Shown here: piece after piece, positions 12,320-20,075 of the stretch
Layout: the number at the start of each line of letters is the position of its first letter
How positions within the stretch are numbered: position 1 is the stretch's first letter
IMG/VR virus record: IMGVR_UViG_3300032245_001134
Location: 1 to 27,898 of that record
Direction: 5' to 3' (one strand)
Length of the DNA: 27,898 bases
Source of the DNA: a virus
The notes under the pieces: generated by a model
What the model was told of the DNA's origin: nothing
Databases searched by the model: none
The model's input: only the letters and a program-made list of their open reading frames with translations
Translations under genes and position numbers: made by a program

Positions 12320-12589
12320 ATGAAATGTTCTAATTGTGAAAATACGGCTCAATACATTTATGCACCAACTGAGGCATCTAGACTTCAGTATTGCAATGTC
12401 TGTTTGCCCTCATTCTTGAGAGACCGTCAGATTGCAGGTCTTTTAGATGTGCTTGACTCATCTAAAGCAGAGGTTAGAGACGCAACTCTAATTCTTTCTG
12501 GTGTTAAAGAACCAGACGTTCCTGTAGAAGAGCCAACGGCTCCTGTTAAGAAGGCAAAAAAAGTATCTGACGCTCAGCCAGATGCCTAA
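12320..12589 (+). CDS. Zinc-ribbon protein with charged tail
   Basis: 89 residues, GGAG ribosome binding site (12310-12313). CSNC (3-6) and CNVC (25-28) form a four-Cys zinc ribbon in the first 30 residues. A helix follows and then a Pro/Val/Lys-rich disordered tail. Partners unknown. It overlaps the next gene in TAATG. Confidence 0.6.
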   Translation: MKCSNCENTAQYIYAPTEASRLQYCNVCLPSFLRDRQIAGLLDVLDSSKAEVRDATLILSGVKEPDVPVEEPTAPVKKAKKVSDAQPDA

Positions 12590-12819
12590 TGAAGTTAATT
12601 CGTAAGTTTGCAGTACAGGGGCACGATGTCCCTCATTCTGCTCATTCTCCTCAAGGCCCATTCCCTGCAGAGATAATGGAACAACCTCGCCCTAATTACG
12701 AGGAGTCCCATGCTGATTCAATGCATGAAGCCTTTGACACATTGCGTTTATTTAAATGTCGTGATTGCGACAACCTGTTATACCAAGACCAATTAGAAGA
12801 CCACGAGTGTGAGGATTAA
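12589..12819 (+). CDS. Small protein with C-terminal C2HC finger
   Basis: 76 residues beginning in the TAATG overlap. The C-terminus holds CRDC (57-60) and HEC (72-74), so Cys57, Cys60, His72 and Cys74 could bind zinc. The N-terminal half is His/Pro rich. No family is recognised. It is the last gene before a terminator and a probable transcription restart for virion genes. Confidence 0.55.
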   Translation: MKLIRKFAVQGHDVPHSAHSPQGPFPAEIMEQPRPNYEESHADSMHEAFDTLRLFKCRDCDNLLYQDQLEDHECED

Positions 12820-12840
12820 GGCAGACAGCCTTTTTCATTT
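12818..12840 (+). terminator. Short intrinsic terminator
   Basis: AAGGC (12818-12822) pairs with GCCTT (12828-12832), followed by TTTCATTTC. The stem is only 5 bp, but the T-rich tail and position right after the last gene of a run support a weak terminator. Confidence 0.5.
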
Positions 12841-12851
12841 CTTAGATACTT

Positions 12852-12886
12852 AGTTCGTCCTTCTTAGCGCAATTAGGACTTATAAC
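12852..12886 (+). promoter_or_regulatory. Possible late promoter
   Basis: TATAAC (12881-12886) is a good -10 hexamer 22 bp before the first virion gene's ATG and after a terminator. The -35 region (TTCGTC or TCCTTC nearby) is poor, which may mean an activator or an unusual sigma factor. Tentative. Confidence 0.3.
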
Positions 12887-12908
12887 TCTCTAGAGAAAGT
12901 AGAAAACC

Positions 12909-13568
12909 ATGGCAGTAAATAACCAAGGTGCTCAATTAGACACCGCAGGTGAAGTAGCAATCGATTTTGTATGGGGCAACATGGCTCCACAACCAAACGA
13001 TGCTCGCCTAAGCACAAACCGTTTAAACCTAGCACTTGGAGACCACATCAACCTAGAATCAGGTTGGAATGGATTTCCTTCATACACACCAAACACAACA
13101 GGTGCTGACGTAGCAGGTCCAACTGACTATATTCAGGTTCTTAGTGTTCTTGGAAGAACAACAGCAGATGCACAAGACATTTTGGGAGACAGCGGTCTTA
13201 CCGTTACAACTGCAACTGCAGCAACAAACACTGCTACACAACCAACTCAAGTTAACGTAACTACAACTACTGCAGCAACCATCACTATTGCTGGTGGAAC
13301 AAGCACATGGGCTGTTGGTACTAAGGTTACAATCACAGCAGGTACAGGTATCCCAACAGCAGTTGTTGGTACTTGGACTGTAACAGGTGGTTCAGGAAGC
13401 ACAATTATTATCGCAGGTTCAGGATGGACTGTTGCAAACTCAGGTGCTATCACACCTGGAACAGTACTCAAGGGTGCTGCTGGAACAATCAAGTCACAGT
13501 CAATTGCAGCAGGAGCATCTCAAACTGCAGTAGGTGCAGCAATCACAATCACACCTTGGGCAGCATAG
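12909..13568 (+). CDS. Probable virion protein with split PASTA-like domain
   Basis: 219 residues, Thr/Ala/Gly rich in the second half. Residues 78-100 (LSVLGRTTADAQDILGDSGL) look like the first half of a PASTA domain (V-x-G-x2-x2-A-x2-x-L-x3-G-L). Residues 191-216 (AGTIKSQSIAAGASQTAVGA) look like its second half (G-T-I-x-S-Q-x-x-A-x-G). Between them is an insert of about 90 residues of beta-type, Thr/Gly-rich sequence. PASTA domains bind peptidoglycan or beta-lactams in host proteins. In a phage this could be a wall-recognising virion decoration. It is first in the virion module. The ribosome binding site is weak (GAGAAAG). The domain call is from pattern only. Confidence 0.5.
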   Translation: MAVNNQGAQLDTAGEVAIDFVWGNMAPQPNDARLSTNRLNLALGDHINLESGWNGFPSYTPNTTGADVAGPTDYIQVLSVLGRTTADAQDILGDSGLTVTTATAATNTATQPTQVNVTTTTAATITIAGGTSTWAVGTKVTITAGTGIPTAVVGTWTVTGGSGSTIIIAGSGWTVANSGAITPGTVLKGAAGTIKSQSIAAGASQTAVGAAITITPWAA

Positions 13569-13591
13569 TCTTAGTCTAAGGAGTTAATTAA

Positions 13592-14404
13592 ATGGCTGTA
13601 GCGAGAAATGCTGCAAGCGGTAGAAGTTCTAAACGACCTTCTTCTGCTGAAATGATGTATGACCTCGACCCTACAGCACAGTTATACGGCATCTCGAAAG
13701 AGACCTTTGGGCAGGTGAGTGGTCTCCTGGAACCAAGCGTTAACGTAAGTAACGCTCTTCCAGGGACCCTCCCTGTTGCTCCAGGCTCTGAATACTTTGA
13801 TGCAATGGCAATTTATCATGATGATTATGAAGACATCAATGACGATTTATCAGAAGGTTTAGAGGACACCGAGAAGGCTGGGTATTACTACAACCCATAC
13901 GACCTTTCTAAAGGACCTGCAGGAACAAACTACTCAGAAGACCCTCGTGACTACTCCGATGGTCCTGCACCACTTAGCATTATCCCTACTTCAACAATGA
14001 ACTATAAGCGACCACGCACTGTGGCTGCTGGCTATGACAAGCGTCGCCAAGTTCTTACAGTCGTATTCCGTGACGGTACTTTTTACAATTACCACGATGT
14101 GAGCCAAAATCTTTGGTCTTCGTTTAAGGCTGCTTATTCCAAAGGCCGTTTTATTCTTCGTTACTTAAACAGCCATCCACATGGGCTTGCAGATATGGGC
14201 AGCGTACCAACTTATGCTCGTGAAACCCTGTATCGTATTGCCCGTACTAACCAAATCTTCTTTGAGTATGACAACCGTGCTACTAAAACTGGTGCAAAGG
14301 TTGGTCGTGACAAGCAGAAGCAAGGTCTTGTACCTATCGCTAAAGCCAACAAACAGAACACCTCTGCTCTTAAATCAAGTAAGGGCAACAAGAAGAAACG
14401 GTAA
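13592..14404 (+). CDS. KTSC-domain protein
   Basis: 270 residues; AAGGAG ribosome binding site. The first 130 residues are acidic, Tyr/Asp rich and probably disordered. Residues about 134-197 fit the KTSC domain: Ser/Thr start, AAGYDKRRQVLTVVF, then GTFYNYHDVSQNLW and FKAAYSKGRFI. The last 60 residues are Lys-rich. KTSC domains occur alone or fused to lysyl-tRNA synthetase and RNA/DNA-handling proteins, and in phages; their activity is not established. The position before the terminase suggests a role in packaging or the virion. Confidence 0.7.
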   Translation: MAVARNAASGRSSKRPSSAEMMYDLDPTAQLYGISKETFGQVSGLLEPSVNVSNALPGTLPVAPGSEYFDAMAIYHDDYEDINDDLSEGLEDTEKAGYYYNPYDLSKGPAGTNYSEDPRDYSDGPAPLSIIPTSTMNYKRPRTVAAGYDKRRQVLTVVFRDGTFYNYHDVSQNLWSSFKAAYSKGRFILRYLNSHPHGLADMGSVPTYARETLYRIARTNQIFFEYDNRATKTGAKVGRDKQKQGLVPIAKANKQNTSALKSSKGNKKKR

Positions 14405-14406
14405 AA

Positions 14407-14715
14407 ATGCCTAAGGTCCACGACATCGGAACACAACATTTTGTACAAATCATTAAACAGCCATTGATATGGAAACGTAAATGGCGAGTAAAGGGCTGGA
14501 CCCAAGAAATTACAGACCCTTATAGATTTGCTGAACCTATGATGATTAGGTTGCCATTTCAATATATTCTTGTCCTAGGTAAGTGGCAGGGCACTAAAGA
14601 TGAAGAAGAAGCACTAAACTCGGCATTAAAACGGAGGGATTTAACTTACGATGATTTCACTGAAGAAGCAGGATGGACACCAGCCCCAGACGAAGATACA
14701 GAAGCGTATCTCTAG
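14407..14715 (+). CDS. Small protein of unknown function
   Basis: 102 residues, two bases after the KTSC gene's stop. Trp-rich N-terminal half with beta character (WKRKWRVKGW, IRLPFQYILVLGKWQ), then an acidic C-terminus. No family is recognised. It overlaps the next frame by 65 bases. It might be a small-terminase-like or packaging accessory by position only. Confidence 0.55.
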   Translation: MPKVHDIGTQHFVQIIKQPLIWKRKWRVKGWTQEITDPYRFAEPMMIRLPFQYILVLGKWQGTKDEEEALNSALKRRDLTYDDFTEEAGWTPAPDEDTEAYL

Positions 14716-14878
14716 GCTTCCATCTGCAGAGTTAGTTACTTGGGCAGAAAATGCTCTTTTTGTCATTGGTAAAGAGATTACTGGTTGGCAACGTTCAGGC
14801 AACAAAGAGTTGTTAATGGACTCAGAATTGGGTGCAGAAGCACTTTTAGAAATTGTGAAGGAATTGAAGAGACGATGA
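14651..14878 (+). CDS. Small helical protein of unknown function
   Basis: 75 residues. The only standard start is ATG 14651, inside the previous gene, with a GGAGG 12 bases further upstream (14634-14638), longer than ideal. The protein-like part begins about residue 20 (RLPSAELVTWAENALFVIGK) and is amphipathic helical through LLEIVKELKRR. No family is recognised. Its place just before the large terminase makes a small terminase subunit one possibility, but there is no recognisable DNA-binding motif and it is short for that role. Confidence 0.5.
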   Translation: MISLKKQDGHQPQTKIQKRISRLPSAELVTWAENALFVIGKEITGWQRSGNKELLMDSELGAEALLEIVKELKRR

Positions 14879-14894
14879 TTTTTTCCACTATACT
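14864..14894 (+). promoter_or_regulatory. Possible promoter before terminase
   Basis: TTGAAG (14864-14869) and TATACT (14889-14894) are spaced 19 bp. The -10 lies inside a perfect small palindrome CCACTA-TACT-TAGTGG (14885-14900), which could be an operator. Tentative. Confidence 0.3.
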
Positions 14895-14934
14895 TAGTGG
14901 GTCTTCACTTCTCTCCCTTGAAGAACATGGAGTG

Positions 14935-14961
14935 GCCCACTTCGGTGGGCTTCTCTGTTTT
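14935..14961 (+). terminator. UUCG-capped terminator before terminase
   Basis: GCCCAC (14935-14940) and GTGGGC (14945-14950) close a very stable TTCG tetraloop, followed by TTCTCTGTTTTA. This is a probable intrinsic terminator or attenuator 11 bases before the terminase ATG. The terminase ribosome binding site (AAGGA) comes just after it. Confidence 0.65.
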
Positions 14962-14971
14962 AAGGACCTAA

Positions 14972-16573
14972 ATGACCATTGACTATGACAACGATAAGTT
15001 TGAGGAAATTAACCCCGAACTTTATGCTTCTGATAACGATGAAGAGAATGAGTTACCACCAGAAGAAGATGAACTTGATGAACTTTCTCAACAGTTTGTT
15101 GAAAAGTTAATTGACAAGATACTCGACTTCTTAAAAGTATTAGTTGGTCATGACCTTCACCCATACCAAAAACCATTAGCACGTCGTATTATTGAATCTG
15201 TAATCATTAATGATGGTGAAGAAATAACAGCACTTGCTGCACGTCAGTCGGGTAAATCAGAAACAGTTGCAGACACTGTTGCAACATTAATGATTCTATT
15301 ACCACGCCTAGCAAAACTTTATCCCGACCTTCTTGGTAAATATAAAGATGGATTGTGGGTCGGATTGTTTGCACCTACAGAAGGACAGGCAGAAACATTG
15401 TTTGGTCGTACTGTCACACGATTAACTTCTGAACGTGCTCTTGAAGTACTGGGAGACCCAGAAATTGATGACTCTGCTGCACGTATTGGTGGAGTTACAC
15501 GCATGATTAAACTTAAAAAATCAGGTTCAACTATTACGATGATGACCGCTAACCCTCGTGCAAAAATTGAGTCTAAGTCGTTCCATTTAATTGTTATTGA
15601 TGAGTGTCAGGAGGCAGATGACTTTGTTGTATCCAAATCTATTAGCCCTATGCTTGCTTACTATGCAGGAACTATGGTTAAGACAGGCACTCCTACTACA
15701 AGTAAAAACAATTTTTATCGTGCCATCCAATTAAACAAACGTAGGCAAACATCACGAGGGTCACGACAAAACCATTTTCAATGGGATTATAAAGAAGTAT
15801 CTAAGTACAACGACAACTACCAGAAGTTCATTAAAAAGGAGATGCTTCGTATTGGTGAGGACTCAGATGAGTTCCAAATGTCGTACTGCTGTAAATGGCT
15901 TCTTGAACGAGGCATGTTTGTTACCTCTTCTGTTATGGATGAGATGGGAGATACATCTCAAGAACTTGTAAAGGTTTGGCATCAAACCCCAGTTGTAGTT
16001 GGAATTGACCCTGCACGTAAGATGGACTCAACAGTTATCACCGTTGTATGGGTTGACTGGGATAGGCCAGATGAGTTTGGGTACTTTGAGCATCGTGTCC
16101 TTAATTGGCTAGAACTACAAGGCGATGACTGGGAAGAGCAGTATTACCAAATCGTTGCGTTCTTATCTAACTACGATGTTCTTGCTGTAGGTGTAGATGC
16201 AAACGGTGTTGGTGACGCAGTTGCACAACGCCTTAAGTTACTTCTTCCAAGAGCAGAAGTAGCATCGGTTACATCTAGTCCAACCGAACAATCTCAACGA
16301 TTTAAGCATCTACAGGCACTCATTCAACGCAGAATGCTTGGATTCCCAGCACATGCAAAAACACGTCGTCTTCGTACTTGGAAACGGTTCTATCAACAGA
16401 TGGTGGATGCAGAGGTTCAGTACAAAGGACCTAACTTTATGGTTGCTGCTCCAGACGAATCGTATGCCCATGATGACTTCGTCGACTCTTTGGCTATTGC
16501 CTGTTCCCTAACAAAGGACCTCGTTATGCCTGAGGTAGTGCTGACAAGTAGCCCTTTCTACGGGAAAAATTAG
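14972..16573 (+). CDS. terL: Terminase large subunit
   Basis: 533 residues, normal for TerL. ATPase part: Walker A-like AARQSGKSET (89-98), Walker B LIVIDE (206-211), and a coupling motif near TGTPTT (238-243). RNase H-like nuclease part: GIDPARKMDS (344-353, Asp346), VGVDANGVGD (406-415, Asp409) and HDDFVDSLAIA (500-510, Asp501/502 and Asp505). It powers DNA translocation into the procapsid through the portal and cuts the concatemer. The first 35 residues are acidic and probably disordered. Start ATG has AAGGA six bases upstream. No small subunit can be assigned with confidence. Confidence 0.95.
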   Translation: MTIDYDNDKFEEINPELYASDNDEENELPPEEDELDELSQQFVEKLIDKILDFLKVLVGHDLHPYQKPLARRIIESVIINDGEEITALAARQSGKSETVADTVATLMILLPRLAKLYPDLLGKYKDGLWVGLFAPTEGQAETLFGRTVTRLTSERALEVLGDPEIDDSAARIGGVTRMIKLKKSGSTITMMTANPRAKIESKSFHLIVIDECQEADDFVVSKSISPMLAYYAGTMVKTGTPTTSKNNFYRAIQLNKRRQTSRGSRQNHFQWDYKEVSKYNDNYQKFIKKEMLRIGEDSDEFQMSYCCKWLLERGMFVTSSVMDEMGDTSQELVKVWHQTPVVVGIDPARKMDSTVITVVWVDWDRPDEFGYFEHRVLNWLELQGDDWEEQYYQIVAFLSNYDVLAVGVDANGVGDAVAQRLKLLLPRAEVASVTSSPTEQSQRFKHLQALIQRRMLGFPAHAKTRRLRTWKRFYQQMVDAEVQYKGPNFMVAAPDESYAHDDFVDSLAIACSLTKDLVMPEVVLTSSPFYGKN

Positions 16574-16574
16574 A

Positions 16575-16638
16575 TATGAGTTAATCGGGTTTTATTTCAC
16601 AAAATCCGACACACTCATACCTGGAATAGGCCGTTCCA
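16575..16638 (+). terminator. Composite hairpins after terminase
   Basis: TATGAGT (16575-16581) pairs with ACTCATA (16613-16619) and encloses CGGGTTTT (16586-16593) with AAAATCCG (16601-16608). A second small hairpin is TGGAA (16622-16626) with TTCCA (16634-16638). There is no T-tract after either, so the region may be an RNA processing or stability element and not a terminator. Confidence 0.45.
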
Positions 16639-16662
16639 ATTACTAACGTTTAGGAGTCATTA

Positions 16663-17058
16663 ATGGCACTCGCACCAGACCCAAAGTTTCCTGAAAAGGG
16701 AACAAATGTCTATGAAGTAAAGGCAGCAGGAAACGCAACACGTCGTGGTCCTCTCCGTTTTGAAGAAGGAGTCGCAACTGATACAGATGTACCAGCCGAC
16801 TTTGAAAAGGGAATTGCATCAGGTTCTGCAGTAGCACCTGGTCGTCCAAACCGTAACGCTCCTGTCCACACAAAGACAGCAGATGAAACAATGCAGGAAC
16901 GTGCACACGTAGGTTCTGCTGCATGGATTGAGGCTCCAACATTCTTGTCAGAGTTCTCACACGGTTCATTTACAGATTATGCAGAGCAGACTGTAGAAGT
17001 TGTTGCTCGCACAGGTGGACGTACACAACGTACTTCACCAACTGTTGTAAACGACTAA
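16663..17058 (+). CDS. Small virion-module protein, unknown
   Basis: 131 residues; AGGAG ribosome binding site. Sequence is Ala/Thr/Gly/Pro-rich, with little predicted helix apart from a short stretch around ADETMQERAHVG, and no membrane segment. It lies alone between two strong hairpins, between terminase and portal, so its dosage may be set separately. A head decoration or head-associated role is possible, but nothing in the sequence shows it. Confidence 0.5.
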   Translation: MALAPDPKFPEKGTNVYEVKAAGNATRRGPLRFEEGVATDTDVPADFEKGIASGSAVAPGRPNRNAPVHTKTADETMQERAHVGSAAWIEAPTFLSEFSHGSFTDYAEQTVEVVARTGGRTQRTSPTVVND

Positions 17059-17072
17059 TTAAGTTCTAATCG

Positions 17073-17106
17073 CTTGACCCCCTAGACTAGTGCTAGGGGG
17101 AACAAG
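17073..17106. terminator. Strong hairpin, terminator-like
   Basis: CCCCCTAG (17078-17085) pairs with CTAGGGGG (17093-17100), extended by CTTG (17073-17076) with CAAG (17103-17106). Only a short AT-rich segment follows (CATTTAC). Its CTTGACCCCC arm resembles arms of the hairpins at 5281 and 21227. Confidence 0.55.
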
Positions 17107-17124
17107 CATTTACAAAGGATTATC

Positions 17125-17388
17125 GTGGCTGAAAAACCTGCAAATGAAAAGTTATGGGCAATGATTATTGCCCAAGCAAAAGCAAAGTATTCTCGTTATC
17201 CAAACCCTGCTGCTAGTCACTGGGTTCATGAGAAGTACGTTCAATCAGGTGGTAAATTTATCGACAGTAACGACCCAGTTGTACAGCGTCAAAAACTGCA
17301 GGAAAAGCAGTTTGCAAAGAACACCAAAGAACGAAAAGAAAAAGCCGTTTTAAAGAAGAAAAAAACCAAAGACAAGCGTGATAAGTAG
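17125..17388 (+). CDS. Small basic phage protein
   Basis: 87 residues, GTG start with AAGGA upstream. The pattern LW..IIAQAKAKYSRYPNPAASHWV then Y..SGGKFI resembles a small phage family with the consensus LW.kAk.eA..kf.vYPSAyAn.w....Y...GG; I recall it from memory and cannot check it. The C-terminal third is a run of Lys-rich sequence. It is 13 bases ahead of the portal gene, so co-expression is likely. Function unknown. Confidence 0.55.
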   Translation: MAEKPANEKLWAMIIAQAKAKYSRYPNPAASHWVHEKYVQSGGKFIDSNDPVVQRQKLQEKQFAKNTKERKEKAVLKKKKTKDKRDK

Positions 17389-17401
17389 TAGGGTATAGGA
17401 C

Positions 17402-19141
17402 ATGAGTTTTGTAGATTTCTCACCGCCTAGTTATAGGGCTGCGTCATCTGACTTAACCATTTCAATTTCACCTCTTGGTCTTGTAGAACTTGCTGATGAA
17501 GAGTTTGAAGTTCATGGTCCTCGACTAAATCGTTACTCACTTAACTGGGCAATGTATCTTGGACATCACTGGGGTTATCGCCGTGAACAAGGCGAAGCAC
17601 AAATTGCAGTTAACTATTACAGAGCATTTAATGATTATCTAGCACGATTCACATTTGGTAAGGGGATTCACTTCCGTTCCCCCAAAGCAACGGAAGCAAT
17701 CATTCCAGACCGCTTACAGCGTGTATGGGAAGTCGATAATGACAAAATGCGTGTGCTACTTGAAATGGCACAACAAGGTGGAATTACTGGCGATTGTTTT
17801 GTAAAGGTTGCGTACGAAGAACCATGGACTGATTCAATCGGTCGTGTTCACCCAGGTCGTGTTCGTATTCTTCCAATGAACTCCGCATTTGCGTTTCCAG
17901 AGTTCCACCCACATGACCGCAATCGTCTTTTACGTTTTAAGCAGAAATATCGTTTCTGGGGAACTTCTTTAGAAGGTACACGACAAGTATTTACTTATAC
18001 AGAAATTCTTACTGATGACCTTATTGAAGAATACATCAACGATGAATTAATTGATTCACGTCCAAACCCACTTGGTGTTATTCCAGTAGTTCATATTGCA
18101 AACGTTCCTGTTGCTGGTTCTCCATGGGGTCTTGCTGATTGCCATGACATTATTACTATTAACCGTTCATACAATGAAATTTCTACAGATGTTGCAGACA
18201 TCATTAACTATCACGCTTCTCCTGTGACAGTCATTGTTGGTGCAAAAGCATCTAACCTTGAAAAGGGTGCAAAGAAAGTATGGGGCGGTCTTCCTAAAGA
18301 TGCTCAAGTATTTAACCTTGAAGGTGGAGCATCTGGTATTGATGGTGCATTGAAGTACCTTGAACTTCTAAAGCGTTCTATGCACGAGATGATGAATATT
18401 CCAGAGTCTGCTCTTGGACAAGTTCAACCAATCTCTAACACTTCAGGTGTTGCACTTTCTATTCAGTATCAACCATTGATGAACCGTTGGTCACAGAAGG
18501 TTGCACAATATGGTGCAGGTATTGAAGCAATCAACGAACTTATTATTCTTAACTTGGCTGTTAAAGAGCCAGAAACAATGCTTTATAACCCAGATGAAGA
18601 TGGCCCAATCAAGCCAGACCAGATGATTAAGTTAGACCCTAATGACTCACTTACATATCAAAACTATGTTCAGTTCCCACCTCCACTTCCATTGGATAAG
18701 TTGATTGTTCTTAACGAAATCCAAACTAAGTTAGGTATGGGGCTTGAGTCTAAAGAAGGTGCTTTGCGTACTCTTGGTGAAGAGTTCCCAGAAGAGAAGT
18801 TGCAGGAGATTCGTTCAGAACTTCGTGACGATGCTCTATCTGATGGAGCAATGACATTGCTACGTGTACAAATCCAAAAAGAAATCCAAGACTTAACTGG
18901 AATGATGCCAGGACCTGACGGAACAACGGCGGTACCACTACAGCCAACCGTACTAGGTGACGGAGATGTCATGGGAGACCAGATTGAAGGTGCTCCAACT
19001 CCTGAAAATATGGCAAATCCAGATAATCAACAAGGTGCGATGAACTCAAACCTACAAGAATCAGAACTACGTACCAGATTGGTCACCGAAGCCTACGGAA
19101 CGAAGTTGCCACAAAGAAGAGCGGTGGACAGAGATAACTAA
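17402..19141 (+). CDS. Portal protein
   Basis: 579 residues. Length, position between terminase and scaffold/capsid, and segments such as INVNYY-like VNYYRAFNDYLARFTFGKG, the GITGDCFVKVAYE stretch (about 136-148), LGVIPVVHIAN and NIPESALGQVQPISNTSG are those of an SPP1-type/HK97-type portal. It forms the dodecameric ring at the capsid vertex through which TerL pumps DNA. The C-terminal 90 residues (PGPDGTTAV onwards) are Pro/Gly/Asn-rich and probably flexible. The start ATG is the first in frame and has only a weak GGTATAGGA ribosome binding site. Confidence 0.88.
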   Translation: MSFVDFSPPSYRAASSDLTISISPLGLVELADEEFEVHGPRLNRYSLNWAMYLGHHWGYRREQGEAQIAVNYYRAFNDYLARFTFGKGIHFRSPKATEAIIPDRLQRVWEVDNDKMRVLLEMAQQGGITGDCFVKVAYEEPWTDSIGRVHPGRVRILPMNSAFAFPEFHPHDRNRLLRFKQKYRFWGTSLEGTRQVFTYTEILTDDLIEEYINDELIDSRPNPLGVIPVVHIANVPVAGSPWGLADCHDIITINRSYNEISTDVADIINYHASPVTVIVGAKASNLEKGAKKVWGGLPKDAQVFNLEGGASGIDGALKYLELLKRSMHEMMNIPESALGQVQPISNTSGVALSIQYQPLMNRWSQKVAQYGAGIEAINELIILNLAVKEPETMLYNPDEDGPIKPDQMIKLDPNDSLTYQNYVQFPPPLPLDKLIVLNEIQTKLGMGLESKEGALRTLGEEFPEEKLQEIRSELRDDALSDGAMTLLRVQIQKEIQDLTGMMPGPDGTTAVPLQPTVLGDGDVMGDQIEGAPTPENMANPDNQQGAMNSNLQESELRTRLVTEAYGTKLPQRRAVDRDN

Positions 19142-19144
19142 GTT

Positions 19145-19207
19145 TCAGATGAAAAGCATCTGATTTAGCCAGACAAACACCTTAAAAAAGTGTGCAATTG
19201 GCTTTTG
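19145..19207 (+). terminator. Two hairpins between portal and scaffold
   Basis: TCAGATG (19145-19151) pairs with CATCTGA (19157-19163) and is followed by TTTAG. Next, AGCCA (19167-19171) pairs with TGGCT (19199-19203) around an inner ACAC/GTGT stem and is followed by TTTTG. The second has the better terminator form. Partial termination between the genes could set portal against scaffold and capsid levels. Confidence 0.5.
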
Positions 19208-19272
19208 TAAACGGGACACACAGGGAAACCTGTATTCGGACAATGATAAAGGAAACGGAATAGTGAACAACT

Positions 19273-20028
19273 ATGGAAAACACTGAAGTAAACGTTGATG
19301 TAGTAACACCTGAGGTTGCTGCTCCCATCATGGAATCAGCGAGTTTAGAGGAGACTGTGCCTAATAATCTTGGATTCACTCAAGACGACATTGTTCGTGC
19401 TCGTGAACAGGAAAAGGCCAAGTTGTATCCACAACTTGAAAAGTTAAAAGACGAACTCGCTAACCTGAAGAAGGAGCGTGATGACCGTGCAGCGGAAGAA
19501 GAACGTTCTCGTCAACAGGCTGCTCTAGAAGAGCAGAAAAAGTTGGAAGATGAGATGGATGTTCGTTCCCTCTTGGAAAAGAAGGAACAGGAATTTGCAT
19601 CTCGATTGGAAGCAGAACGCATTGAGCGTGAACGTGCATTTGCACTTCTAGAGCAAGAGCGTACATTCCAAGAACTAATGCAGTACCGTCAACAACGCCT
19701 TGAACAGGAACGAGATAACATCATTCCTGAACTCATTGATTTGATTGAAGGAAACAACAGCGATGAGATTGAGCAGAGCATCGCTTCACTTAAAGACAAG
19801 TCTGCTCGTATTCTCGACTCTGCAGCACAAGCAATGTCTAGTGCACGTAGAGAAATGGCAGGAGCACGTATTACCGCTCCAGCATCAGGACCTCTCGATA
19901 ACGACTCGGAACAACGTTCGTACTCACCCGAAGCAATTCGGGACATGTCATTGGCGGATTATGCGAAGCAAAGAGCCAAACTTCTTGGCGAAGCAGCAGG
20001 TAATCGTGGGCGAGGACTGTTCGGGTAA
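19273..20028 (+). CDS. Scaffolding protein
   Basis: 251 residues, highly charged and almost entirely helical: long Glu/Lys/Arg/Gln coiled coil at about 40-145, a helix at about 148-195, a short Pro/Ser linker and a small basic C-terminal segment (QRAKLLGEAAGN) that may bind the capsid protein. Position directly before the major capsid gene is typical. It would direct procapsid assembly and leave on maturation. The ribosome binding site AAGGAAACGGA is about 14-20 bases upstream and better spaced for a seven-codon GTG frame at 19263 that overlaps this start, so re-initiation is possible. Confidence 0.82.
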   Translation: MENTEVNVDVVTPEVAAPIMESASLEETVPNNLGFTQDDIVRAREQEKAKLYPQLEKLKDELANLKKERDDRAAEEERSRQQAALEEQKKLEDEMDVRSLLEKKEQEFASRLEAERIERERAFALLEQERTFQELMQYRQQRLEQERDNIIPELIDLIEGNNSDEIEQSIASLKDKSARILDSAAQAMSSARREMAGARITAPASGPLDNDSEQRSYSPEAIRDMSLADYAKQRAKLLGEAAGNRGRGLFG

Positions 20029-20075
20029 TTTAATTAACCTAACAACAACAACTAACAAGAAAGGTTGATTCCTAA

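Noticed and set aside
14651-14878. Small terminase subunit
   Set aside because: Position fits, but 75 residues without a helix-turn-helix is too little to support the name.
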